A stretch of 48,368 nucleotides of DNA, from NCBI GenBank assembly GCA_945877355.1, contig CAMCRT010000009.1:1-48368 (forward strand), read 5' to 3'. Below the pieces are notes generated by a model. The model saw nothing but the letters and a program-made list of their open reading frames with translations, was not told where the DNA came from and made no database searches. Below are positions 41,046-48,276 of this stretch, one piece after another. The position numbers and the translations under genes were made by a program. This DNA is from an uncultured Mitsuokella sp. (lineage in GTDB: Bacteria > Bacillota > Negativicutes > Selenomonadales > Selenomonadaceae). How positions within the stretch are numbered: position 1 is the stretch's first letter; every line of letters begins with the position of its first letter.

Positions 41046-42203
41046 CTGGGCGCGGCCACGGCGGATGACGCCCTCGCCGAATCTTGCCTTCAGTGCGTCG
41101 ATGGCCGTATAGAGCTGCTCCTTCTTCTCGCTCTTCTCCTCGGGGAAGAAGAGCGAGATTTCTATCTCCTCATCGAAATTCGCCCCGCTGATGCCCAGGA
41201 GCCGGATGCCGCCCGTGGGCTTCAGGGCGTGAAAAAGGGAGAGGGCCGTCGCGTAAAGCACATCGTCAAAGCACGTGGCCTCCCCCAATGTCTTTGACCG
41301 GGTCCAGGTGGTGAAGTCTCCCCGGCGCACCTTGAGCTGCACAGTCCGGGCGCGCTTCCCGGCCCGGCGGAGGCGCCAGCCCACCTGCTCTGCCAGCACG
41401 GAGAGGGCGTGGCGGATCTCCTCCTCCGTGTGGAGGTCCTGAAGGAAGGTCTCCTCCTTGCCGATGGACTTGGCCTCCTCCCGCGGGTGGACGGGCCTCT
41501 CGTCGATGCCGAAGGCCAGGGCATGGAGCTGGGCCGCCGTCTTTTCCCCGAAGTTCTTTCGCAGGGTGTCTACAGGAAGCAGGGCCAGGTCGCCCACCGT
41601 ATTCACATGGAGACGACGAAGCCGCTCTGCCGTCTTTGCCCCCACGCCCCAGATCCGGCGCACGGGGAGGGGCCAGAGGAAGGCGCGGACTTCCGCCTCG
41701 CTCGCGCCCACCACCGTGAGGCCGTCGGGCTTTTCCATGTCGGAGGCGATTTTCGCGAGAAATTTATTCGGCGCGATGCCCACGGAGGCCACGAGGCCCG
41801 TCTTTTCCCGAATTTCCCCCTTGAGGGCCGCCGCATAGTCCCTCGCCGTGCCGCCGAAAAAGTGCTCCATGCCCGTCACATCCAGGAAGGCCTCGTCGAT
41901 GGAGAGCGGCTCCACCATGGGGGCGAAGGCGTGAAAGACCGCGAAGACCTCCCGGGAGGCGGCGCTGTAGAGGGGATAGTTCCCCTCGAGGAATATGGCC
42001 TCCGGGCAGCGGCGCCGGGCCTCCGTCATGGGCATGGCAGAGTGCACGCCGAAGCGCCGGGCCTCGTAGGAGCAGGTGGAGACGACGCCCCGCCCCGCCA
42101 GGCCCCCGATGATGAGGGGCCTCCCCCGGTACTCCGGATGCTCCCGCTGCTCCACCGCCGCAAAGAAGGCGTCCATATCCACATGAAAGATAATTCTCGC
42201 CAT
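40989..42203 (-). CDS. dinB: DNA polymerase IV (Y-family translesion polymerase)
   Basis: The 404-residue polymerase copies damaged DNA. Catalytic residues are in HVDMDAFFAAVEQR (residues 7-20) and SIDEAFLDVT near 101-110. Helix-hairpin-helix and little-finger domains follow. The C-terminal segment EISLFFPEEK resembles a beta-clamp binding motif. The start follows TTGGAGTCGGT. It begins only 14 bp after the mqsA stop, so it may be expressed from the toxin-antitoxin promoter; no SOS box is visible in the gap. It overlaps the ECF S gene tail to tail. Confidence 0.95.
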   Translation of the reverse strand: MARIIFHVDMDAFFAAVEQREHPEYRGRPLIIGGLAGRGVVSTCSYEARRFGVHSAMPMTEARRRCPEAIFLEGNYPLYSAASREVFAVFHAFAPMVEPLSIDEAFLDVTGMEHFFGGTARDYAAALKGEIREKTGLVASVGIAPNKFLAKIASDMEKPDGLTVVGASEAEVRAFLWPLPVRRIWGVGAKTAERLRRLHVNTVGDLALLPVDTLRKNFGEKTAAQLHALAFGIDERPVHPREEAKSIGKEETFLQDLHTEEEIRHALSVLAEQVGWRLRRAGKRARTVQLKVRRGDFTTWTRSKTLGEATCFDDVLYATALSLFHALKPTGGIRLLGISGANFDEEIEISLFFPEEKSEKKEQLYTAIDALKARFGEGVIRRGRAQSAEPPAKHRQKNDGDGAV

Positions 42204-42217
42204 ACCGACTCCAAAAA

Positions 42218-42631
42218 TCAGCCCTTTAATACGCCAAGGGCTGCGGGATACTGTTCCAATACGCGCAAGAGATTTGCCAACGTCCGGCTGGGAAGAATAT
42301 CCCCCGCCTCATATTTCTGAAAGGCCCGCTTCCCTCCACCGATGACCATGCCCGCCTGCTCCTGTGTCAGGTGCAGCCTCTTTCGGATCTGCCGGATTTT
42401 TGCAGGCGAGGGCAGCGCCTCGGCCTGCGCTTTCAAGGAGTTCAGTGCCCTATCCGACACCTTCATATCCTGCTTTGTATATTCTCCGATTTCACCATCG
42501 GTGGAATACCAGCCTGGCATATCAACGGTTGTTTCCAGACCCTTATAACGAATCGTGAGCTTCTGCGTCCCACGGTACAGCTTTTCGCCCGTTTCCGCAT
42601 CGACCCGTACCGGCTCCATTTTTGCATTCAT
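42218..42631 (-). CDS. mqsA: MqsA-family antitoxin, HTH type without zinc domain
   Basis: The 137-residue protein has a C-terminal XRE-type helix-turn-helix (IRQIRKRLHLTQEQAGMVIG near 79-98, then KRAFQKYEAGDILPSRTL) matching the MqsA DNA-binding half. The N-terminal half (RYKGLETTVDMPGWYSTDGE) matches the MqsA toxin-binding region, but there is no cysteine anywhere. The two zinc-binding CxxC motifs of E. coli MqsA are therefore absent. It starts behind GAGGTGATTCC, 9 bp after mqsR. It should neutralise MqsR and repress its own promoter. Confidence 0.85.
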   Translation of the reverse strand: MNAKMEPVRVDAETGEKLYRGTQKLTIRYKGLETTVDMPGWYSTDGEIGEYTKQDMKVSDRALNSLKAQAEALPSPAKIRQIRKRLHLTQEQAGMVIGGGKRAFQKYEAGDILPSRTLANLLRVLEQYPAALGVLKG

Positions 42632-42640
42632 GGAATCACC

Positions 42641-42946
42641 TCATTTCTCCTTAAAGGACAGCAATCGAAATTCTGCTATCGTATTATCCTTCGTAAACTT
42701 GATATATAGCAGGAGGCCACGAAAAGGGACATGGTACACATCCTGCCACACCGTATGATCTCGCTTCGAGGTCATCGATTTATAGAAATGCTTCGCCTCC
42801 ATCGTCCCTACCGCCTCTTCCATATCTGCCCGGGAAAAGCCCAGCGCCAAGGCATCCAGAAGTGCTGTTTTCGTGACTGTAAAATGCGAGCGCTTGAAGC
42901 TCTCCAATTTGTAGGACGGTGTATATTTATCCAAAATTTGCGGCAT
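42641..42946 (-). CDS. mqsR: MqsR-family toxin (mRNA interferase)
   Basis: The 101-residue protein matches MqsR, a RelE-like ribonuclease that in E. coli cuts mRNA at GCU. Shared blocks are TKTALLDALALGFSRADM near 26-43, then FYKSMTSKRDHTVWQDVY near 54-71 and the C-terminal RLLSFKEK. Length is close to the E. coli toxin. The toxin gene precedes the antitoxin gene, the usual mqsRA order and unlike most type II systems. Its promoter carries a perfect palindrome. Confidence 0.9.
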   Translation of the reverse strand: MPQILDKYTPSYKLESFKRSHFTVTKTALLDALALGFSRADMEEAVGTMEAKHFYKSMTSKRDHTVWQDVYHVPFRGLLLYIKFTKDNTIAEFRLLSFKEK

Positions 42947-42966
42947 AGAATCCTTCCTTCCAATTT

Positions 42967-42995
42967 ATTTTACACCATTATGGTGTAAAAAACAA
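42967..42995 (-). promoter_or_regulatory. mqsRA promoter and palindromic operator
   Basis: On the reverse strand TTGTTT (42990-42995) and TAAAAT (42967-42972) are spaced 17 bp. The palindrome TTTTACACCA-TTA-TGGTGTAAAA (42968-42990) fills exactly the space between them. This is an ideal repressor site for MqsA. Confidence 0.7.
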
Positions 42996-43027
42996 GAGAA
43001 GCGGACTTCTGGAAAACCCTGTCCCTG

Positions 43028-43074
43028 AAAAAACAGAGCCTTGTCAGCGGTGCTAACGCCAAACAAGGCTCTGT
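43028..43074 (-). terminator. Terminator after hypE
   Basis: ACAGAGCCTTGT (43033-43044) and ACAAGGCTCTGT (43063-43074) form a 12-bp stem with extra GGCGT/ACCGC pairing inside. On the reverse strand six T follow (43033-43028). Confidence 0.85.
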
Positions 43075-43085
43075 CAAGCTGTCCA

Positions 43086-44096
43086 TCAGCAAATGCGCGG
43101 CACGATTGCCCCCAGGGGCATGTCCACGATGCGCAGGCCTCCGATGGCAGTCTCCAGCGCCACCGTGCCCGGCGCCTCCTCCGTCGTCTCCCCGAGGATG
43201 CACGCCTCCTGCCCATAGGGGCTCTCTTTCATGGCAGCGAGGGCCGCCTCCGCCTCCTCGGCGGGGACGAAGGCGATGCACTTTCCCTCGTTCGCCAGCG
43301 TCAGCGGGTCGAAGCCCAGCATGTCGCAGACCCCCTGCACCGCCGGGCGCACGGGGATGGCGTCCTCCTCGATGCGGATGCCCACCTGGGCGCTCTCGGC
43401 GATCTCATTGAGCACCGCCGCCACGCCGCCCCGGGTGGGGTCCCGGAGGCAGGCCGTGTGGGGTGCCGCCGCGAGGATGCCCTGCACCATAGCCGCCAGC
43501 GGCGCGCAGTCCGTCTTGATATCCTCTGGCAGGCTGAGCCCGTGGCGGCCGGCGAGCACCGTCGCCGCGTGGTCGCCGAGGGTCCCTGAGAGCAGCACCT
43601 TCATGCCCGGCTTCACGCTGCGCGGGTCGATATTCGTGCCCTCGATGAGCTCCCCGATGCCAGCCGTATTGATGTAGAGGCCATCCGCCTTGCCGTGCTC
43701 CACCACCTTCGTGTCGCCGGTGACGATGGAGATGCCTGCCTCCTCGGCCATGCGTTTCATGGTCTGGAGGATTTCCGTGAGCTCCGCGAAGGGCAGCCCC
43801 TCCTCCAGGATAAGGCCGCAGGAGATGTACCGGGGCACCGCCCCCGTCATGGCGAGATCATTCACCGTGCCGCAGACGGCGAGCTTTCCGATATTGCCGC
43901 CGGGGAAGAACCTTGGCTGCACCACGTAGGAGTCCGTGGTGAAGGCGAGCCGCCCCGAGAGATCCGTCAGCCGTGCCCCGTCGTGGAGCACGTCGAGGGC
44001 CGCATTGGAAAAGGCCGGGAGAATCAGGCCCTCCATGAGCTCGTGGCTGAGCTTGCCGCCGGCGCCGTGGGCCAGCTGTACCGTCTTATCCGCCAT
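43086..44096 (-). CDS. hypE: Hydrogenase maturation protein HypE
   Basis: The 336-residue enzyme dehydrates the carbamoyl group on its C-terminal Cys to a thiocyanate, the cyanide source for the [NiFe] active site. The terminal motif PRIC with the essential last Cys is present. The ATP-binding PurM-like fold is shown by AHGAGGKLSHELM at 9-21 and FTTDSYVVQPRFFPGGNIG near 52-70. ATG 44096 overlaps the hypD end by 11 bp; the frame upstream is a shadow of hypD. Confidence 0.95.
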   Translation of the reverse strand: MADKTVQLAHGAGGKLSHELMEGLILPAFSNAALDVLHDGARLTDLSGRLAFTTDSYVVQPRFFPGGNIGKLAVCGTVNDLAMTGAVPRYISCGLILEEGLPFAELTEILQTMKRMAEEAGISIVTGDTKVVEHGKADGLYINTAGIGELIEGTNIDPRSVKPGMKVLLSGTLGDHAATVLAGRHGLSLPEDIKTDCAPLAAMVQGILAAAPHTACLRDPTRGGVAAVLNEIAESAQVGIRIEEDAIPVRPAVQGVCDMLGFDPLTLANEGKCIAFVPAEEAEAALAAMKESPYGQEACILGETTEEAPGTVALETAIGGLRIVDMPLGAIVPRIC

Positions 44097-45195
44097 AGGA
44101 AAACCTCCCCTGTCCATATTTATGCCAGGCAGCGCAGACCCCCTCCACCGAGACCATGCAGGGGCCCACCGCGTGGGTCGGCACACAGGCCTTGCCGAAA
44201 AGCGGGCAGCTGGGGGGCTCGATGATGCCCCGCAGCACCTCGCCGCAGCGGCAGCCCTTTTTCGCCGCAGGAATCCCCTCCGGCACGTCGATGGGCACGG
44301 CCCGCTCGATGTCATAGGAGGCATACGCCTCCCGCATGCGGAGGCCCGACTTCGGGATCACGCCGATGCCCCGCCAGGCCGCGTCCGCCGACTCGTAGAC
44401 CTCCCCGAGGGTGCGTAGCGCCACGGGGCTCCCCTCTGCCGTCACGACGCTCTCGTACTCGTTGACAATGCGGGCCTCCCCCGCGCACTTCATCTGCAGG
44501 AGGCGGTAGATGGCCCGGAGAATCTGGATCGCGGAGAAGCCCGTCACCACCCCCGGCACCTGGTACTCCTCCGCCACGAAGGAAAAGACCTCCGTCCCCG
44601 TGACGACGGAGACATGCCCCGGCAGCAGGAAGCCGTCCACCTGCACATCCGGGTCCGTCAAAAGTGCCCTGAGGGCCGGCGGCACCAGCTTGTGAGCCGA
44701 GAGCATATAGAGGTTCGTGAGCCCCGCCTGCTTTGCCGCCAGCACCGTGGCCGCCGCCGTGGGGGCTGTCGTCTCGAAGCCCACGGCGAGGAACACCACC
44801 TTTTTCTCCGGGTTCGCCTGGGCGACGGCGATGCTGTCCATGGGCGAGTACACGATGCGGATATCCGCCCCCGCCGCCTTTGCCTCCGCCAGGCTCGAGG
44901 AGGAGCCCGGCACCTTCAGCATGTCGCCGAAGGTGGTCAGGATGACGTCGTCCCGCCCCGCGTAGGCGATGGCCTTGTCCATGTAGTCGTCGGGCGTCAC
45001 GCAAACGGGGCAGCCCGGGCCCGACACGAGGGCGACGCTCTCGGGCAGCATGGGACGGATGCCCGCCCGGAAGATGGACACCGTATGGGTGCCGCAGACC
45101 TCCATAAAGCGCAGGGGCCGCCCATACTCCGCCGCCATGCGGCGGATCTCCGCCACGAGACGGCTAGCCAGCTCCCGCTCCTCCGGCCGCGTCAC
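44086..45195 (-). CDS. hypD: Hydrogenase maturation protein HypD
   Basis: The 369-residue iron-sulfur scaffold, with HypC, assembles the Fe(CN)2CO unit. Conserved motifs are MEVCGTHTVSIF near 31-42, SGPGCPVCVTPDDY near 58-71 and VGFETTAP near 137-144. C-terminal cysteines in KGCRCGEVLRGI and further on bind the [4Fe-4S] cluster. It overlaps hypC by 4 bp and hypE by 11 bp. Confidence 0.96.
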   Translation of the reverse strand: MTRPEERELASRLVAEIRRMAAEYGRPLRFMEVCGTHTVSIFRAGIRPMLPESVALVSGPGCPVCVTPDDYMDKAIAYAGRDDVILTTFGDMLKVPGSSSSLAEAKAAGADIRIVYSPMDSIAVAQANPEKKVVFLAVGFETTAPTAAATVLAAKQAGLTNLYMLSAHKLVPPALRALLTDPDVQVDGFLLPGHVSVVTGTEVFSFVAEEYQVPGVVTGFSAIQILRAIYRLLQMKCAGEARIVNEYESVVTAEGSPVALRTLGEVYESADAAWRGIGVIPKSGLRMREAYASYDIERAVPIDVPEGIPAAKKGCRCGEVLRGIIEPPSCPLFGKACVPTHAVGPCMVSVEGVCAAWHKYGQGRFSYGG

Positions 45196-45467
45196 CGGGC
45201 ACCTGCCGCTTCCATGGCCGAGACCGTCCCGGAGAGGTCCCCCACCGTCCGGGGCGCCCCGTTCATCTCCGCCAGCAGCGCATCCGTCTCCTCCGCTTCC
45301 TTCTCGCTCACGAGCTGCATGGCAAAACCCGCATGGACGAGGACAAAGTCCCCCACCTTTGCCTCCGGCAAAAGCATCATGGAAATCTCCCGGGTCACCC
45401 CCGAAAGCGACACCCGCCCGATGGCTCCCTCTATTTCAAGCACCTGTGCTGGCACTGCAAGACACAT
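45192..45467 (-). CDS. hypC: Hydrogenase maturation chaperone HypC
   Basis: The 91-residue chaperone begins MCLAVPAQVLEIEG with the essential Cys2, which binds the iron unit and later the large subunit. The VGDFVLVHAGFAMQLVSEKEAEE block near 38-60 is typical. It is the first gene of the hypC-hypD-hypE unit. The upstream 100 bp hold a TATACT and a TAGAAT but no clearly spaced promoter. Confidence 0.95.
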   Translation of the reverse strand: MCLAVPAQVLEIEGAIGRVSLSGVTREISMMLLPEAKVGDFVLVHAGFAMQLVSEKEAEETDALLAEMNGAPRTVGDLSGTVSAMEAAGAR

Positions 45468-45535
45468 AAACGCTCACTCCTCTCCTAGTATACGCTTCTA
45501 TTCTATCATACGAAGCAAGACCACTGCAGCGCTAC

Positions 45536-45570
45536 AAAAAGGAGCCGGGGTATCGTATCGCCCGACTCCT
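45536..45570 (-). terminator. Terminator after the DUF4160 gene
   Basis: AGGAGCCGGG (45540-45549) and CCCGACTCCT (45561-45570) pair with one mismatch. On the reverse strand T5 follows (45540-45536). It separates the small module from the hypC transcript. Confidence 0.75.
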
Positions 45571-45575
45571 GTTCG

Positions 45576-45854
45576 TCAACAATAGTACGAAACTTCACCA
45601 AATCTTTCCTGCCAGCGTTGAACAATATAATCTGCACGAAGCTCAATCATCCGCAGAAGATTTTTCAAAACATTCTCCGGAATTTGTGATTTGTTGTGGC
45701 ACTTTAAGCATTTCCCCGACATTGTAATCCATATTTTCGTTGCATTTCGCGACGGCCTCCCCTCCGAGACATGCACATGAACCGGCTCTAGGGGTCGTCC
45801 TTCATCTGACCAGAAATATATCCAATAGCTGCCTATCTTAAACAGCTGAGGCAT
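45576..45854 (-). CDS. DUF4160 family protein
   Basis: The 92-residue protein starts at ATG 45854 behind AGGAGGCTTCAACC. The DUF4160 pattern is clear: IYFWSDEGRPLEPVHVHV near 12-29, then a GK-type turn and NVLKNLLRMIELRADYIVQRW near 60-80. DUF4160 proteins usually occur in two-gene units with a small partner and are suspected toxin-antitoxin parts; biochemical function is unknown. Here the start overlaps the upstream 90-aa gene by 17 bp, so the partner is that protein and not the usual DUF2442. Confidence 0.82.
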   Translation of the reverse strand: MPQLFKIGSYWIYFWSDEGRPLEPVHVHVSEGRPSRNATKIWITMSGKCLKCHNKSQIPENVLKNLLRMIELRADYIVQRWQERFGEVSYYC

Positions 45855-46110
45855 GGTTGAAGCCTCCTGTTTGCGAAAATTCGATGATGAGGTTTGCAAC
45901 CTTTTTGATGAAGCTCACATACCTCTCCACTTCCTGCATCGTATATCCCTTTACTGCCTCTATGCGATAGGAAGGAAGGTAACACACCAGACTGTGGAAG
46001 CCATCTTTCTCGTCAGGAGTTTCCACATATACCTTGACCTCTCCATTTGGAAGCATTTCCGTATGGGTAATCTCCGTGTCATCCTCAAATGTCATAAACG
46101 GATAAATCAT
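45838..46110 (-). CDS. 90-aa protein, paralogue of the CptN-coupled protein
   Basis: The 90-residue protein begins MIYPFMTFEDDTEITHTEM and is identical to the protein at 915-1187 at 71 of 90 positions by direct comparison. It has the same length and no gaps. Changes cluster in the second half. The start follows AAAGGAGGGGTAGT; a reverse-strand TATAAT about 35 bp upstream has a TAGACG -35 at 17-bp spacing. It overlaps the DUF4160 gene by 17 bp. Sharing one partner protein between a type III toxin and DUF4160 is unusual and unexplained. Confidence 0.82.
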   Translation of the reverse strand: MIYPFMTFEDDTEITHTEMLPNGEVKVYVETPDEKDGFHSLVCYLPSYRIEAVKGYTMQEVERYVSFIKKVANLIIEFSQTGGFNHASAV

Positions 46111-46269
46111 ACTACCCCTCCTTTTCTACACCATTTTCTCCATTATAATCGATAGAGCATGCCCCGTCTAGAAAAACAAACCTGTCGCCATAGGCAATAT
46201 GCAGTGCAGAATGCCCCTTCGTCTGCTATAATAGCTATAGAGATTCCCACGTAAAGCAAGGAGGGCATC

Positions 46270-46572
46270 ATGGAAAAGCACATTCTCCCGATGGAGCACA
46301 TCGCCTCCCTCGTCCGTCCCTTGGCAAAAAAATATCATGCGGACGAGGTATACCTCTTTGGCTCCTACGCCCGAGGCGAAGCGGACGGAGACAGCGACCT
46401 CGACTTTCTCGTCTTCGGCGGCGACGGCTTCAAGCTCACAAATATCCTCGCCCTAGGAGAGGAGCTCCGGGAAGCCTTGCAGAAAGATGTGGATATCTTT
46501 GAGATCCGCGAAATCAACAAGGACAGCGATTTCTATCGCACCATCATGAAAGAGAAGGTACTCGTCGCATGA
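46270..46572 (+). CDS. MntA-type minimal nucleotidyltransferase, orphan
   Basis: The 100-residue protein has the nucleotidyltransferase signature LFGSYARGEADGDSDLDFLV at about 30-49 (GSY...D.D) and a later acidic residue in VDIFEI. The MntA family acts as antitoxin by AMPylating the HEPN toxin HepT. The usual downstream hepT gene is missing: only 45 bp separate the stop from the end of hybD on the other strand. ATG 46270 follows AAGGAGGGCATC, and a TATAAT lies at 46227-46232. Confidence 0.85.
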   Translation: MEKHILPMEHIASLVRPLAKKYHADEVYLFGSYARGEADGDSDLDFLVFGGDGFKLTNILALGEELREALQKDVDIFEIREINKDSDFYRTIMKEKVLVA

Positions 46573-46617
46573 AATCCCCGAACTTCTCGAAAAGCTTTCC
46601 GACCTGCCGGAGCTTCC

Positions 46618-47202
46618 TTAAATGCCTCGATTCGTCTCCTCTGCGACGATGCTGAAGTCTAGGGCTTCTGGCGTCGTCTTTTTCTTTGGCTCCACGCCCC
46701 AGCCCTTGAGGACCGTGAGTGCCTCCTCAGCGATTGCAGGGACGAGGCGCTGCATGCCCTCTGTCAGGGCGACGCCGGCCTCCAGGCTGTAGGGCTGGGC
46801 GCCTAGGACGGTCACGTGGTCGATTTTCCTTCCCGTCACCTCCAGGAGCGCCAGGAGGTCCTGGATGCCGATCTCGTGGGCGCTGATCTTCTCCTGGAAA
46901 TGGGCGAGCACATCGTCGTCAGTGAAGCGGAACCTGGTGCCGGGCTCGGCGCCGGCGTTGATGGAGTCCAGGATGAGGAGCTTCTTCGTGCCGGTGATGT
47001 ACTGGGTGAGCTCGATGCCGAGGGTCCCGCCGTCGAGCACCTGGACGTTTTCCGGGAAGTCATAGTGGGCATCGAGATACTCCGCCACCCGGACGCCGAA
47101 GCCCTCGTCGGAGAGGATGACGTTGCCGATGCCCAGCACTGTCACCTCCGCGCCGTAAAGGGTGTCGAAGTAGTCGGCCGGCGCTGCTGCTTGCTCTGCC
47201 AT
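46618..47202 (-). CDS. [NiFe]-hydrogenase maturation protease (HyaD/HybD family)
   Basis: The 194-residue endopeptidase clips the C-terminal tail of the hydrogenase large subunit after nickel insertion. Nickel-sensing residues lie in GIGNVILSDEGFGVR near 21-35 (Glu), ILDSINAG near 76-83 (Asp) and AHEIGIQDLL near 106-115 (His). ATG 47202 lies 2 bp after the hypB stop behind GGAGGCGTGACC. The C-terminal tail past residue 170 is longer than in E. coli HybD. Confidence 0.93.
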   Translation of the reverse strand: MAEQAAAPADYFDTLYGAEVTVLGIGNVILSDEGFGVRVAEYLDAHYDFPENVQVLDGGTLGIELTQYITGTKKLLILDSINAGAEPGTRFRFTDDDVLAHFQEKISAHEIGIQDLLALLEVTGRKIDHVTVLGAQPYSLEAGVALTEGMQRLVPAIAEEALTVLKGWGVEPKKKTTPEALDFSIVAEETNRGI

Positions 47203-47204
47203 GG

Positions 47205-47867
47205 TCACGCCTCCTTCTTCGCCTTCACCCTGGCCAGGAGCCAGTCGCACCAGGCGCCCACGCCCTCTCCCGTCGTGCAGGAGACGGGAAGGACCGTCAT
47301 GCCCGGATGGAGGGTGTCGATGTCCTCCGTGGCGGCGGCCATGTCGAAGTTGCAGTAGGGCAAGATATCCACCTTGTTCAGGAGGGCGATGGACGACTCC
47401 TTGAAGATGAGGGGGTACTTCATGGGCTTGTCGTCCCCCTCGGTGATGGAGAGCACCACTGCCTTCTCGTCCTCCCCCACGGCGAACTCCGCCGGGCAGA
47501 CGAGGTTGCCCACGTTCTCCACGATGAGGAGGTCGAGGGCATTTAGGTCCAGCTTCTTTGCCACCTTCTGCACCATGGGTGCATCGAGATGGCAGCCGCC
47601 GGCCGTATTGATCTGGATGACGGGGACGCCTTGGCGCTCGATGCGGTCCGCGTCCTTCGACGTGAAGAGATCCCCCTCGATGACCGCCATGCGCACTCTG
47701 TCCTTCAGCCGCTCCATGGTCTTTTCCAGCAGGCTCGTCTTTCCCGCACCCGGCGAGCCCATGAGGTTCAGCACGTAGATGCCCCGCTCCCGGAACATCG
47801 CCTGGTTCTCCGCCGCCACCCGGTCATTTTCTCCCAAAATATTCTTCATGACTTCGATCTGCGCCAT
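47205..47867 (-). CDS. hypB: Hydrogenase nickel-insertion GTPase HypB
   Basis: The 220-residue GTPase works with HypA to insert nickel. The P-loop is NLMGSPGAGKTSLLEK near 34-49, and G-site cysteine/histidine residues lie in GGCHLDAP and NLVCPAEF. The guanine motif is NKVD. The N-terminal CxxCGC nickel site of E. coli HypB and any His-rich stretch are absent, so it is the short form. ATG 47867 overlaps the hypA stop by one base (TAATG). Confidence 0.95.
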   Translation of the reverse strand: MAQIEVMKNILGENDRVAAENQAMFRERGIYVLNLMGSPGAGKTSLLEKTMERLKDRVRMAVIEGDLFTSKDADRIERQGVPVIQINTAGGCHLDAPMVQKVAKKLDLNALDLLIVENVGNLVCPAEFAVGEDEKAVVLSITEGDDKPMKYPLIFKESSIALLNKVDILPYCNFDMAAATEDIDTLHPGMTVLPVSCTTGEGVGAWCDWLLARVKAKKEA

Positions 47868-48208
47868 TACTCCACCTCCAAATATTCCACCTGCATCTCG
47901 CGGCCCGATATGGTCTCGAGGACACCGTTTTCGCATTCGGGGCACCAAAAATCGTAGTTCTCGATGGGAAACTCCTTGCCGCACTTGGTGCAGCGCCCCA
48001 CGAGGGGGATGGAGTGCACGGTGATCTTCGCCCCCTCGGCCATGGTGCCCTTTGCGATCATGTCAAAGGAAAAGGTCAGGGAGTCCACCACCACGCCGCT
48101 CATCTCGCCGATCTTCAGGCCGATCTCCGCGATGCGGGTCGCCTTCTCCTTCTTGGCGTAGTCCAGCGCGATGTCCAGCACCCCTTCGGCAATCGCCATC
48201 TCGTGCAT
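47867..48208 (-). CDS. hypA: Hydrogenase nickel-insertion protein HypA
   Basis: The 113-residue metallochaperone starts MHEMAIAEGV with the nickel-binding His2. Its zinc site is two CxxC pairs, CTKCGKEF near 73-80 and CPECENG near 89-95. It heads the hypA-hypB-hybD unit, behind a terminator of the preceding gene. Confidence 0.96.
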   Translation of the reverse strand: MHEMAIAEGVLDIALDYAKKEKATRIAEIGLKIGEMSGVVVDSLTFSFDMIAKGTMAEGAKITVHSIPLVGRCTKCGKEFPIENYDFWCPECENGVLETISGREMQVEYLEVE

Positions 48209-48223
48209 ATGTCCCTCCTTCGG

Positions 48224-48269
48224 AAAAAAGAGCCTTGCCCGGCAGGAATCCCTGCTGTGACAAAGCTCT
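48224..48269 (-). terminator. Terminator between the edge gene and hypA
   Basis: On the reverse strand AGAGCTTTG and CAAGGCTCT pair across a nested GCAGG/CCTGC hairpin (48242-48254), followed by six T (48229-48224). It lies 15 bp upstream of the hypA start, so hypA expression depends on readthrough or a hidden promoter. Confidence 0.75.
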
Positions 48270-48276
48270 TTTTCTA

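Noticed and set aside
46573-46620. Start of a hepT gene after the MntA-like gene
   Set aside because: All frames close within a few dozen codons or run into hybD antisense, and nothing resembles a HEPN domain.
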